A DNA stretch of 64,000 bases from Anisakis pegreffii (taxonomy: Eukaryota > Nematoda > Chromadorea > Rhabditida > Anisakidae). Shown piece after piece: positions 10,828 through 23,349 of this stretch. The stretch is from contig JAPYMA010003049.1 in NCBI GenBank assembly GCA_035041965.1, positions 1 to 64,000 of the forward strand, in the 5' to 3' direction. The notes under the pieces are model-generated. The model was not told the origin of the DNA. It was given only the letters and a program-made list of their open reading frames with translations, and made no database searches. Numbering within the stretch: the first letter of the stretch is position 1; every line of letters starts with the position of its first letter. The position numbers and the translations under genes are program-made.

Positions 10828-13800
10828 ATGGCAACAACTACAGCACAATGCATCGACTCGAATCCATTTCGTAAAGTATTCGATACCCTCGTTTTTGGTT
10901 ATTTAAACCGTCAAAATGTTAGTTCTGAGCGATTTTGATTCTTTTTTTTTCGGTAACCTTCTTATATATTCCTAATCATTATGGTGAAAGCAATATTATT
11001 TTTATATGTGATCTGATTACTACGAAACCATTTATTACCTAAATTATAAGTATTATTACTACTAAACCAAATACTAAATATTGTTTTCATTTAATTATTA
11101 CATAAATTGATTATTTACGTAGAGGTGTATATACTTTTCAAATGCATTATGTATTGTTCATTGTGATAGATCTATCGTATCACAGAAATTCATCAGTTAT
11201 ACTTGATTTTGATGAATAGGATTGATTGGAAAATTCTACGTGAAAATTTCACAATGTTTATTTGAGTCTTTTTTCAAATTGTGCTACGAAAAAAGTTTGG
11301 TAAACGTTGATTCATCAGTTTGATTGGCATGGAATTTTAGTACATGGAATCAGCACGGTGCATTTTGAATGAATCGGTTGAGCTGAGAAATATCACATGT
11401 TCGTCAACGTCGACAGTACAACTGAACGATGTTGTTCATGGTAAACATTTAGAGCAGATTATGAAGGTTAGTTGTAGAGCTTTGTTTCATTTATTTTTTC
11501 GTTTGATTTCAACCAATCTCGTGAGTTCCGAAAAATTCTCCCACTTTATTACAGCCTCGGATTACACTGATATAGTTGCACATAATACTAATTATAAACC
11601 TTTTCGAATACTATTATGACAGATGACATTTTTGATAGTATTACATCAAAGCATCACAGAACGGATGAGATAGATCTGAAAAAAGTGAAATTATCAGCTG
11701 TGCAGAGTTTATAAATCTGCACGTTTCCAACTATTTTATCTACAATAGTTTATCATGGACACCTGTGTGTTGCGTTGAGGTGTTAAGTCTAAAATGAGTT
11801 AGTTCGAATTTGAAGTTTGAAGATATTTAACGGAAAGTTGCATAATCACGTCATTAAGATGTTCATTGAGCGAGGCCATTTTGATTTGCAACCGATATTA
11901 TTGGATTTTGGGAATCGTTTACGTTCTCTGGCAAATGAATTTACCTCATTCACAAATGCGGATTCGTACTGGTCGGATGCACAACGCACTCTATATGGTA
12001 AACGGGTTCCGCCAAATAGGTTCGTCTTTGTTTCATTGGTCCGAAAAGGGAAAGAAAATTTGGTGTCATGTATCCTGGGTTTAGTCATTTGTAAGTGTCA
12101 TATTCATTTGGAGTTTATTGTGGCAGCTTTCACTTAATTTAATCGCGTATTCATTTAAGAAAAGAGCGTTTGTTTAGTGTTCATTATCGGAGTGGTTTCA
12201 TCAGGGATGATGACTATAAATGCTCATAGTTTTAGTGCATTTGATGAAGATTGCTCTGAGACATTGTTGAAAAAATTACTAACGATAAGGTAAAAACATT
12301 CGAAGAGTGAATATTCAAAACTGAAATGATGATTATTTGAATATGTACTGATTTCTGAGTATATGCTCTATTTCATTAATGTTTAGTGAATATGATATGT
12401 GATTTAAAGGAGTAACTCAAGTGAGAGCTCGTCACATTCACTCAACAATTTCATCGTTTTTCCTGCGGAAACTCAATCAAAGACTGCACATTCAGGTAGT
12501 TATGGAGCTGCATCAACAAGAAGGTTCTTTAACGGATTTTTTGTTATTTTTGCATTGAAAGAAATCATTCTTGTATGCGGTTAAGGTTGAGGCAGTAAAG
12601 TGAGCTTGCAAATATGTCGCAACATGATTTCAGCTAATTGTGAGTAACATTGCAAATTTCGATGAGACATACAAACTGAGTGTATTTGTAATGACAAATT
12701 CATGAAACGATAGTTTCTCCAATAAGAAACTATTACTATGATTTTTTAGTCAATTTTTAATTGACACTAGTAGTGATATTCATTCAGTAATTAACGTTAG
12801 ACTTCAGTTTTATCAAAATAGTTAAGCGATGAAACTTTATTAACAAAAACGGATGAAGCATCGAGTGAAATTTTTGAATGAATGAACGAAGCAAAATTGA
12901 AGGAAAAGTGCGCATCCGATCAGGATCGATGCTCGCAAGAAGGAGATTCTCAAAGATCTTGTAGAGCCGGTTGTACACTCTGCTCAACAAATTATCGATG
13001 GTGCCACTTCTTCGGAATCGAATACCTCCCAAACGGTTTTATATTTTGCTCATTTTGCCATTTCTTCAGTCCTATCAACCGGAAATCAGTGAAACAGTGA
13101 AGAGAAACGAGATCAAGAATTTTCGACCGTGAATTGTTTATTCGATGAAAAGAAATGAAAAGGCAAATAGTGCGCTCAGTCTCATCTACTTATTGCAGTT
13201 TAATCTTGAAAAGTGAAAAGTGTAAATTTTTGGAGCTCGGGCTGGGAAAAATCTGAACTAGAGGGTGCTGTATCGTGAACGCCACGGTCAATTGCGCGTA
13301 AGTAATATGCCGAGGTCAATTTGTACTAGTCATCAATCCAAACACAAGCTTAAAAGCTTAAAACGGTATGTTGACTGAACTCTGAAAGAGCTAATAGAGA
13401 TGTGGTTTGAAAACTTCAAAACGCAAGTTTTATTGAGATCGGGCACTGATGATCGAGAACAGAATTTGAGCGATGTTATTAAAGGCGTCCTCAATCCCGA
13501 TTGACGATACAGCGATTGGAACATTGGAACGGTACGTGGCGAACGACCAGTTGGAAGATTTAATTGCGTCATTGGAACGCGATATGCCGTCGACCTTCTT
13601 TGATGTTAATAATGGTCCGAGTCCTGGTAATGACCATTTCTCCGAAAATGATAATGATGGCAATTTCACTCTCGAACCAATTTGTCTACCATCACATCAT
13701 AAACAAGAGCAACAACAAGCATGCAAGAACAATACTCCAGTTTGGTCACAACAACCTTCCACACAATTCGCAGTTCATCAGGTATGTTTGCGTCGAAATA

Positions 13801-16800
13801 GATGATATAATTCAAAATTGATGAATTGGCTGAAGAAAGAACTTTCGGGATCTGAAACCGGCAATCTGATTTGAAGAGAACTGAATGTTCATTGAGCAGT
13901 TTAGTTTAGGATGTCAATATGTTCATTTGTTTATTTTATGAAATGATACTTTAAGTTATACAATATTTAAGACGTCTCATTTGGACCAGAGTACAATAAA
14001 TCACGTCGATGCAATGCCCACGCAAGTGCCGAACGTCGATCGTCATATATCAGCCATCGATGCTGTGCAATCGTCGTTCGAGCAACCCGTATCCGTATCA
14101 AATTCAGCTCCAAGTCCTTTTATTCCGTCTAAACAAAATTCGCTCGTTGATGAAACAAAACTGCAATCAGTTATGGTAAGCGGCGAACTTATCTTTTGCG
14201 TATTGTATGCAACGACTCAACTCATTTCTCTTCCTCGTCTAAATGTTGATCCTTGTAATTGTGTTGTACGGCATTTTCTGTGGTGACTGTGAATGTTCAC
14301 TCATTTTCTATCGCTGTGAAACTGAGCCGCTTAAACATGATGATCATTGGTAGCTGACATTTTGCATGCCTTCTGTGAGAATGATAAGAGAGGTTGTTTC
14401 TCATTATTATACTCTTCAAATGTTGTTATTGGTCGGAGCAATAGCACACAATATAATGATCGGTTATATGAAAATAGATGTTCGTCCATTCGATCCATAT
14501 GGAATCATTATAGTTTAAGTCAAGGCAGAAAAAAAGTGCCCATTTAGTGCCCATCCAATATAGATAAGCACTTTCAGTGGACCGATCTGTCGAGCGAAAG
14601 CCCTGCAAATCTTGAAGTAAGTTTCAAATCAGCACTGCAAATATTGAAGTTTCATACTGTTTGGAATCGTTTGTCCTGAGTGAGCCGATCGCTTAGAGTT
14701 CCAATAAATTACGAAGAACTACCAGCAAAGAAATGCTTCTTTTGAATTTAGTGTTCAAAGTGGTTGTGCCGTTTTGCAATGACTCTATGTGCATTGATCT
14801 ATGTAATTTGTATTGCATCTTATCGTGTTGCATTTTGCACTTATCAGCGGAACTTGTTTATTTAGCTACATGATTGTGAAAAAGTTAATCAAGGAATGGA
14901 ATCGTCTCACTCAAAATCAAATGAACAACCGGAGTCGGTTAGTATCACCCAAAGCTTTATTGTGCTCATAAAACGTTTGTTTCAAAGTAACCTTCATGTT
15001 AGTAAATTTGTCAGTAATAATTGTACGGAACGATTAAATGAACCATGTGGGTGTTTTAAAAAAAGAAAGAAATGAATCCATCTTTCTCGACTCTTCAGAC
15101 TTATTAAAATCAAATCTTTCAGACTCCGAAAGTCTCGGAGAACTCATCGCAAGATCTGGCTTCGGTGTCGAATGTGTCCACTCTTGCTACGATTCGTCAT
15201 AGAGCCGATGATGCGATGACACAGGAAGATCGCATCGTGTCAGACGAACAGCTGGCTTGCAGTAGTGTGAGTAATGCAGATGACGAGCATATGCCATCAG
15301 TTAGAGTTGCTTCGAATACTCAAGACGGAACAAACAAATATGAAGAAAGCGATGAATCTGAATCGCATAACATCGCTCCTGAAGAGTTGCATTCGATCAA
15401 CGAGCACAATGCAGAAATAACGATTCCAGTAAACGATTCATTGAAAACACCAGAATATTTATCACAATCGCAACATTCTTACGAACGTTTATGGAGTAGT
15501 GATAGCGCAAGTAGGCTGATTTCTAGCAGAGAGCATTCTGTTGCTAATGCAGATCAGCGGAAAGCATTCGGAAGTAGTCATGATTTAGTTCAGGAAAGAC
15601 CTGATGAATCGGTAAGAGAGCTACATCCTGGTGAAGGCGATGAACAACGGGTACGACAAAAGCTCCGAGATAAGCGGTGGTCTGCAGAGAAAGCCAGTTT
15701 CGAGAAATGGAAGCGCAAAAACGATGAGGATATGATGAAGCGGAGGGAGGAAACTGGCAAATCTGGCGAGTCTGAAGGCCGAGATCGGGAACTGATGAAG
15801 GGAATTGAAAAACCGGATGATCCGGATTTGGAGGGAGGGCGAAGAAAGGTGGAGTCTAGAAAGTATAAAGAGAATAAACATAAAGAATTGGCTGGCTATT
15901 CATTTAAAAGCCCGGATCCAGTGTTAAAAATTAACTCGAATGAAGCGGATAGTCGGGACTTTGAAACAGATAAGAGAAAGGGAAAGAGCAAAGGTTTTGA
16001 AGAAGATGAAAGCGATAAGTCACCAGAGGATTCAGAGATGATTAGAGTTGAGGAACAGTCGAGTAGTGTTGAGAATGTTTGGGATAAGAGGGAAGCAGGA
16101 CACGAACGTTCGGAAGATCAAATTAGAAGGAAGGAAAGGAAAAGAATTGAATCAGAAGGAAAGTTGAAAGAAGGAAAAGTTGTTGAGAGGAGGAAAGAAC
16201 ATGATAAATATTCAGTTTCAAAAATGGAGCAGGAACGGAAAAGAATGAAAGTGGAAAAAGGTTATCGTTATCGTGAGAAAGATGACCGCGATGGAAGTTC
16301 CGTAGGAAGCCCCACAAGAATGGAAAGTAATAATGAAGAAAATGAGGTTTCAAAGGAACCGGAGGAAGAGGTTAGAGGACAAAGTATTTGTAGAAAAGAG
16401 AATCTGGAAGGAGGAAAGCGAATTAAAAAGGATGTCGAGAAAAGGGCCAAAGAAAAGGAGAAAAGGAAAAAGGACGAGTTGGAATTGTTGGAAAAAAAGC
16501 GAATGGAGGAGGAGGAAAGGAGGAAAGTCGCCGAAGAAAATAAGAGGAAACAGATAGAATTTGAAAGACAAAAAGAAGAAAGACGACGAAAAGAGGTCGA
16601 AGAAGAAGCCCGCAGACGTGAATTTGAAAGGCAAAAAGAAGAAAAACGACGCAAAGAAGTCGAAGAAGAAGCCCGCAGACGTGAATTGGAAAGACAAAAG
16701 GAAGAAAAACGCCGAAAAGAAGTCGAAGAAGAAGCCCGCAGACGTGAATTTGAAAGACAAAAAGAAGAAAAACGCCGAAAAGAAGTCGAAGAAGAAGCCC

Positions 16801-19800
16801 GCAAACGTGAATTTGAAAGACAAAAAGAAGAAAAACGACGCAAAGAAGTCGAAGAAGAAGCCCGCAGACGTGAACAAGAAGAGATGGATAGGCTTCAAAG
16901 GGCAGAAGAAGCTCGGAAAGTAGCTGAGGAGAAAGAGGCGAAGCGTAAAAAAGATGAAGAAGAAGAGGCAATCAGAAGGCATCGAGAACAGATAGCTAAA
17001 CTTGATGAGGAACGTCGTAGACTTGAGGAGGAATTTCGGAAAAGGGTTGAGAAGAGAACTAAACTGGCAGTTGAAGATTCTGAGCGAAAGAAACAAAAAC
17101 CTGAATCTTCAGGTATCGATGAAGATAAAAGAAAAGAGAAAATATTGGAAGCAAATAGCGATGACGGCAAGATTGTAGTGGAACGAAGTATTGAGGATCT
17201 TTTCGGTGATTCAGAATCGTTAGCCCAAGAGCAACCAGAAGACATACATGGCATTTGCGATCAGCCGAATAGTCGTGAGTTTGTGCAAGAGGTGATCTCC
17301 AATAAAGATGAAGAAGACATAGCGGATGATAGCGCAGATCCAGTGCTTTCCACAAATGGGGCGACTTATTTGGATAAGTCCGCATACGATAAAGCAGATC
17401 GGAAAGATGGGAGATCGCAAGTAAAACTAGAAGAGAGAGATACTAATGAGACAAATAAACAAAAGGATTTAACAGTCACTGAGAAAAAAAAGAAAAGGTT
17501 GGGCAATTTCACGCAAAGTGATAGTCGATTGCTTGTGGATGGGAAAGAACGGAAAGTGGGCGAGGAGAGCCAGCTTAAATCGTCGTCTAAAGCTAAGTCG
17601 TCATCTCAGAAGGATAGAGATGATAGGGCCAAGGAATCGACGGCAACGGATCCTGAAAAGAGAAAGAAAGATCGTGGTGAGAGGTTGAGGAAAGAACAAG
17701 AAGAGATACAGAGGCAGCTGAAGGAACAGGCGGAGAAAGAGCGCAAACGGGCAGTTGAACGAGAAAAACGACGTCGAGAAGAACGAGAGGGAGTTGAACG
17801 CGAGGAACGAGAAAAACGCCGTCGCGATAAGGAAGATGAACGAGAAAAGTACCGAAAAGAGAACGAATCAAGGCTTGAAACCGCATCTCAGTCATCGTCA
17901 GCGGAAAGAAGTCCACGGGACAAGAAGGGTCGAGATCGTGAGCGAGGTATTAAAGAACAGGAGCAAGACAGGAAACGATTAAAACCGTCAAGCTCAAGTA
18001 AAGAGAGACAACACCTTTCGTCGTGCAGTCAACCAGATTTGTCCTATTTGTTCGATGAGGAAAGCAATTCGTCGGATACATCTTCTTCGAAACGAATAAA
18101 GCAGAAAGCGAAGATCGTTTCCGAAGTATCTAAAGATAATTTAAGGTAAATGTGCATCCTTTTTCCCGCAAATTGTTTTTGTTTCTCTTCTCAAAGGTGT
18201 TCAGAGTTCCTGAATGTTTTGCAACCTGAATATTAAAGCAGGAAGTGAATTTTTGTAAAAATTTTCGTAAAAATCGTCTTGTTTGGTGTGTTTGCTTTTG
18301 AAGTTTGTTGACTTTCATTCGTTCGACATCTGTAACATTTCAATAGTTTTCAATTTGTTCAGGCGACACAGTGGTACCCCAACTTCAGATAGCATGAAAT
18401 CAGTAAAAGAATCTTCTGAAAAGGTGTTGAAACGCTGCGCTGAGAAACGATCTTCATCGGTTGCAAAGGCAAAGGTGATCGACGCTTGTGTTTCTCGCTG
18501 AACAGTTGTTCACTTTTCAGTGATCAATTTGCTTCATAATTTGCAGTTTTCAAATAGAATACTAGCAGTTTGTTTTGCTCTGTGATTTCCTCTGTAGATT
18601 TAATTGCTGTCGAGAAGCAATATTGCAGATTATTTTTCCAGGCGATCTCAAAATCGAATGCTCTTCTTGACGATTTATTCAAAACTTTCATGGCACCACC
18701 TTCAAAATCAGGTTATTAATTCGCTTGCGATTTATAAGTCATTCTTTTGAATTTCTCAAATTTTTAAAAACAACCTCCATGTTGTCGGAGCAGATGATTT
18801 GAACGTCGCTGATAATTTCAAGGAGCATCTTCGCATAAGGACCCATCGCCACCGGCTGAAGTAAAACCAAAGAAAACTGTCGCTTCGGGCGTTAACAAAA
18901 ATCGTAAGAACCTGCTGATCGGTGGTGGACATTCGGCCAGAGGTAACTGTTTGCGATCAATAGCACTTTCAGAGTTTTATTTTAATCTTACCGTAACGGA
19001 TTGCATTGATTACATGATATGGTATTTATTTATGATGGAATCAAAAACAGTGAGTCTCAGTATTGTTCACATTAATTGAATCTTACTTGTATGTTTTCAT
19101 TGAACTGCTCTAATATTATTCAATCATTTCTAGCCAACAATATTCTTTTCCTTTCTTTTCAGTCGGTATGGTACTGGAGAAGGCAACACGCATACGTGCC
19201 AGATTTGAGCATGAAGAGCGACTTCGTAATGAGGGCAAAGGATCGCTGAATCGAGCTTCATCGGCACATGACAGTGCACAACAGGTGCGTTTTTTTTTTG
19301 AGCCATCAGAAGTGATATTCTTATTATGAAGAATCTGAAAAAAAAACTTCCATCGCCATTCGTATTATTCGACTTAATTTTGTCAGTCATCTTCATAATC
19401 GAGCTGGTGGAATTCTGTGTCTAATTTATTGTTCAAGATAAAAGTTAACTGCATTTCGTGGTTATTAGCATCATAAAGATTTAACATATCGCTAACTGTT
19501 GATCAATGCAACATTCAATAGATCCCATATAGTAAATATGACCGTAACTTCACTCGATTAATTGCTTTTGTTAAAGCCATCTTCTTCATCGTCCACTTTG
19601 AACGATCATTATGAAAATCGCAAAACCGTTGAGGGCTATTTGAAAAGTTTTGGTGGCAAACTTGGTGCTTCATCATCGAACAGTCAACGGCTGGACAAGG
19701 TAAATTATTCAGTCGTGTTTTTGATGATACAGTTGTTTTTTCTTGAAACTTCATAGTGGTTCTTTAGTTGGAACATTCAATGTTTCTGGCGACATTTGTC

Positions 19801-20586
19801 AACTGTGATGATTGTTTCTTTTCGTTATTTCTATTAAGTCAATAATGCTTTGATGTGGTTTATAATATACAGCATTCATTATTTTGTGGTCGTTGACTAT
19901 TTAATGCAATTTTGTTCAAGGATTCGTCGGCTTCAACTAATTCACGCAAACGTATTTTGGATTTGCCGATTCCGAAGACGATAGCGTTGGATTTGGTGGG
20001 CGAAATTCTCGCACCGAAGCAAACTCAAGTGGAGCGCTATGTGCCGACAAAACCGACTGCGCAACAGAACCAGTCAGCGTTCTCGTCAACATCATCCGGA
20101 AACAGTCCGTCGATCGGTGGTCCTCCAATGGCTTCATCGTCACCGATCGCATCGATGAATTCTGCCTCTGGCGATGTCGGCGACGATAGTTCCACTCGAA
20201 TCAACTCAGCGTCGTACACTCCTCAGAGTCAGAGCCGTGACTTGCAACAGTCCTCAGTGGCGTTTGCTTCGACCGGCTCGGCTTCCTCATCGTCTACACC
20301 AGCGACTCCATCGAGCTTGTTGCAGTCACCTCAAGACGGGCAATCCTCCTCGAGTGCGTCTACGATTCACAACTCTCACTCCGCTACCACTGCTCCATCA
20401 TGTGCATCCAAGAATGTGAACGTGATTACCTCCTCGTCTGCTACATCAGCTAGCTCGTCACCATCGTCAAGCGACTTATCCGCTTCAGCCACTCCAACCT
20501 CAACAGCAACAACTGCCAAAAAGCCGCGTTTGGATGGAAATGCGATAAGTAACGTGCTGAATGCTTTGCATAATCTACGTCGTTGA
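10828..20586 (+). CDS. Large LisH-motif nuclear-type protein with charged coiled-coil centre
   Basis: About 17 exons: 10828-10917, 11341-11466, 11823-12019, 12236-12289, 12410-12523, 12909-13035, 13485-13781, 13972-14175, 14578-14616, 14866-14937, 15123-18145, 18363-18474, 18642-18711, 18823-18942, 19163-19284, 19577-19699, 19921-20586. Phases join throughout and total 1851 residues. The edges of exons 5-7 are the least certain. Residues 17-45, split over exons 1 and 2, fit the LisH consensus (FDTLVFGYLNRQN then YMESARCILNESVEL). LisH motifs mediate dimerisation and occur in nuclear scaffold proteins such as NPAT. Exon 11 (about 1000 residues) is Lys/Glu/Arg-rich, predicted coiled coil, with five 21-residue repeats (16557-16871). 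The last exon is Ser/Thr/Ala-rich and ends with a conserved-looking basic helix (KKPRLDG to ALHNLRR). The basic clusters suggest nuclear location. I do not recognise the family with certainty: NPAT-like is one candidate, an unnamed nematode LisH protein another. One gene is supported over two by phase continuity across all introns. Confidence 0.8.
16557..16871 (+). repeat. Five in-frame 63-bp tandem repeats in the LisH gene
   Basis: Five consecutive copies of a 21-codon unit of the form E-F/L-ERQKEE-K/R-RRKEVEEEAR-R/K-R, near residues 919-1023 of the model. Copies differ by single synonymous or conservative changes, so the expansion is recent. The unit length of 21 is three heptads, which would extend a coiled coil without breaking register. 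Confidence 0.93.
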
Positions 20587-23328
20587 TTACAGTTGTTGAA
20601 ACGATTCGCAGTCGTATTTGGTAAATTAATAGTCTGATGTGAGAAGCGCGGTATATGAAATGTTGCTAGCACAAAACAGTTAGAGCTAGAAATCCGACCT
20701 GTCTGTCCTGCACTGGTTGATTCCGGGATGGAACGGACTGTTTGATATGATTTAGTCTTGTTTGGTGTTATTTTTTCAAGAAATTCTTCACCTCTGATTG
20801 TTTGTTCGTTGTTAGGTGTTGTAATTGTTGTCACGTCTTTAGGCTGTTTTCTTTTGGTGTTCATTTTGCATTCTCTCTCAAATTGGTTTGCTAAAACTGA
20901 ATGCGTGTTACTGTTTATTTATTCAATTGTTCATTAATGTATTGGTTATGGTACAATTTCATTTGATCTTATTTTAATTGTTTAATCATTCGAATGTTAC
21001 TTAGCCTGTTGAGTTGTTGGTTTTCAAATTCATTTTTATTGTGTCCATTTTTCAATGTTTTTGGTTTTGTTCATTTGTAATGTCATCGGATCGATTGGTG
21101 AAGGGATCACTGATCGTTCATTGCAGTATTATTCATTATAGTATTATCACTGTGACAATATGAGCGATATTATTGTAGTTGTTATTATTTTTACAGCTGT
21201 TCTTGTTATTATTATTATTATTATTGTTATTGTAAACACTATTGTTATCAGTCTGAATATTCGTGTTGTTGAAAATACTATGATTATTGTTATTCATTTT
21301 CAATTTCTCGAAACTCATTTTTCATTATTCGGTTCAAAGGGATGTGTTTTTGTCCTTCTGTGTTCTATAATCCTTTAATTTATTCTGAGCGATTGTTCAG
21401 ATCTTGTAACATTCTTTTTTATCTGCCCATTGCATGGGCTGCGATTGATTTGTTTCTGATGAAGTAATGGTTCACTTTCTTCAAAATGAGAATCTTGGAA
21501 GATGAAACGATGTAGATTATGGTTCGTAGAATGTAATCTTAGAATATGAAAGTTTCCTGCGAAATGGGTTCATTAATGATCATAAAAACTAATCAAGTTA
21601 AAAGATTCACGAGGGCATTATTGGTCATTGAATCCGAGCGTTATGTTTATGGAATGAGCGGATTTACGACTTGTGCGCTCTCGGAATTGCTGACTTGACT
21701 GAATGAATTATCTCACAATCAGCCGGGTTCATTTCTGGAAGTGTTTAAGTGCCAAATGACAAAATGATCACCGACAAATTTGCATCAATCTCGGTTATTC
21801 CTGACTATGAATTCTTGGTTTTATTTTTTGGAAGTGTCGTCCCTTATCGAAGAAGTTTCAAATTGATTTTCATACAGTTGCGGGTTTTTCTCTTTTTTTT
21901 TTAAATTTTCTTATCCTTTTGTTCAGCTGTACAATTGTGAATGTGTGTAGTCGTTCATAAAAACTCATGGTTCTTTCGTCTTATACAGAAGCTATACGAT
22001 GACGCTTCGATTGATCCTCGAATTGATGAAAAGATATTGATGCTTGTTCATTGTTTATTTCAGCTTTTTTTCGTTTCCACTCAAATTTGATTCGATATTC
22101 CAATTCTTTCGCATTTATTGCTTTGAGCATTTCTGTGATACAAATTTTCAATCAATTGAATTCAACCTACAAATGGTGCGCTTGTACGTATAAGTTGGTA
22201 GTATTTTAATTTTCTTCTCCTTTATCGTGTGTTCATGCAACGTTCAAGTCTTTAGAAACATTGATGGTAAATTTATTGGACTAGTTAGTTGCCAATAGCT
22301 TCGGCTTTAGTTGCGTTCCACTTCTCGATCGGATTCCAATTGAACAATTGGGAACTTTTTAAATTTTCCTCTAGGTTCCAGAGATCAACTTGTACTGAAT
22401 AGTTGAATTTGTAATTGGATACATATTAATGAAAATATGGTATTGTTAGGCTGGAATGGATCTTGATATATACACCAAGTAGTCGTTTTTTCGAGAGTTT
22501 TCGAGATATGCTCATTTTGACATTGCGATTAACTCTTATGATTTGTTGAAATTTATTGTGATGTTTTCTTTCCTTCTTTCAGTTGTTTTGTCCAGTTTGG
22601 AGCCGAAAATTGTTCTTGTTGCAAAAGTGGATTACGTTTATTGATGAATGATTCGTGTAGCATTTTTCTTATCAACGCATAACTTTTTTCTAAAATCTTT
22701 CTCTGTTCAAAAACGTTTTCATTAAAATGTGTTTGTGTTGTTGTTGAATGAAAATTTATTGTTTTCATTTCTTCGTTCAATGTAATCTTATTGTACGTGA
22801 TGAATTAAATCATATTTTAAATATTCTCTTGATCAATAGTTTTCGAGAAATATTTCATTGTTGAGGCCTATTGAGGTGTCTCATTTTTAAATATTTCAGT
22901 TTGAAATTGTGATAGAATCAGAGATGTGATATGTAATAACAATTGGTTATGGCTTGATATCTCGTTGATTTTCTCGTTTTTTTTTTGGTTACTTGATTGG
23001 TGTTTTTTATGCTGAAACATTAACTTCACTGTTTTTACTGAGATTATTGTTTTGCGTTCCAATTTGTTTCTCTTGTTTATCATTGAATGAAAATTCACTA
23101 AATAAATGAGATTATTCTTCAACACGGCGTTCAGTGATCCTCAACAATACATTACGATAATCGTAGAGGCTGATACGATCGCGCATATCCTTTGCTTGTT
23201 CTTTTATAAAATCTCATTGGGAGAATTCTCGCGATGTAGTTCAATAGATCTCAATAGATTTTTCAGTGCGTAAACATTGTTGATATTTTCTGCCTACGAA
23301 CGAGCAGAAGGTTCTTATTGAAGGTTCT
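20587..23328. other. Intergenic region between LisH and GTPBP6 genes
   Basis: This includes the 3' flank of the LisH gene. No exon is supported. A (TTA)n microsatellite lies at about 21205-21226, and the rest is T-rich on the + strand, with no recognisable gene or element. Confidence 0.5.
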
Positions 23329-23340
23329 CTCATTTCATAG
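23329..23340 (+). promoter_or_regulatory. Probable trans-splice acceptor for the GTPBP6 gene
   Basis: CTCATTTCATAG ends only 9 nt before the start ATG at 23350. A leader this short immediately after a good acceptor is typical of nematode spliced-leader sites. Confidence 0.6.
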
Positions 23341-23349
23341 GTTTATTTG

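Noticed and set aside
15621..17916. Long antisense and alternative-frame open frames over the large LisH exon (up to 248 codons)
   Set aside because: Shadows of the Lys/Glu-rich coding sequence, whose low complexity removes stops from other frames.
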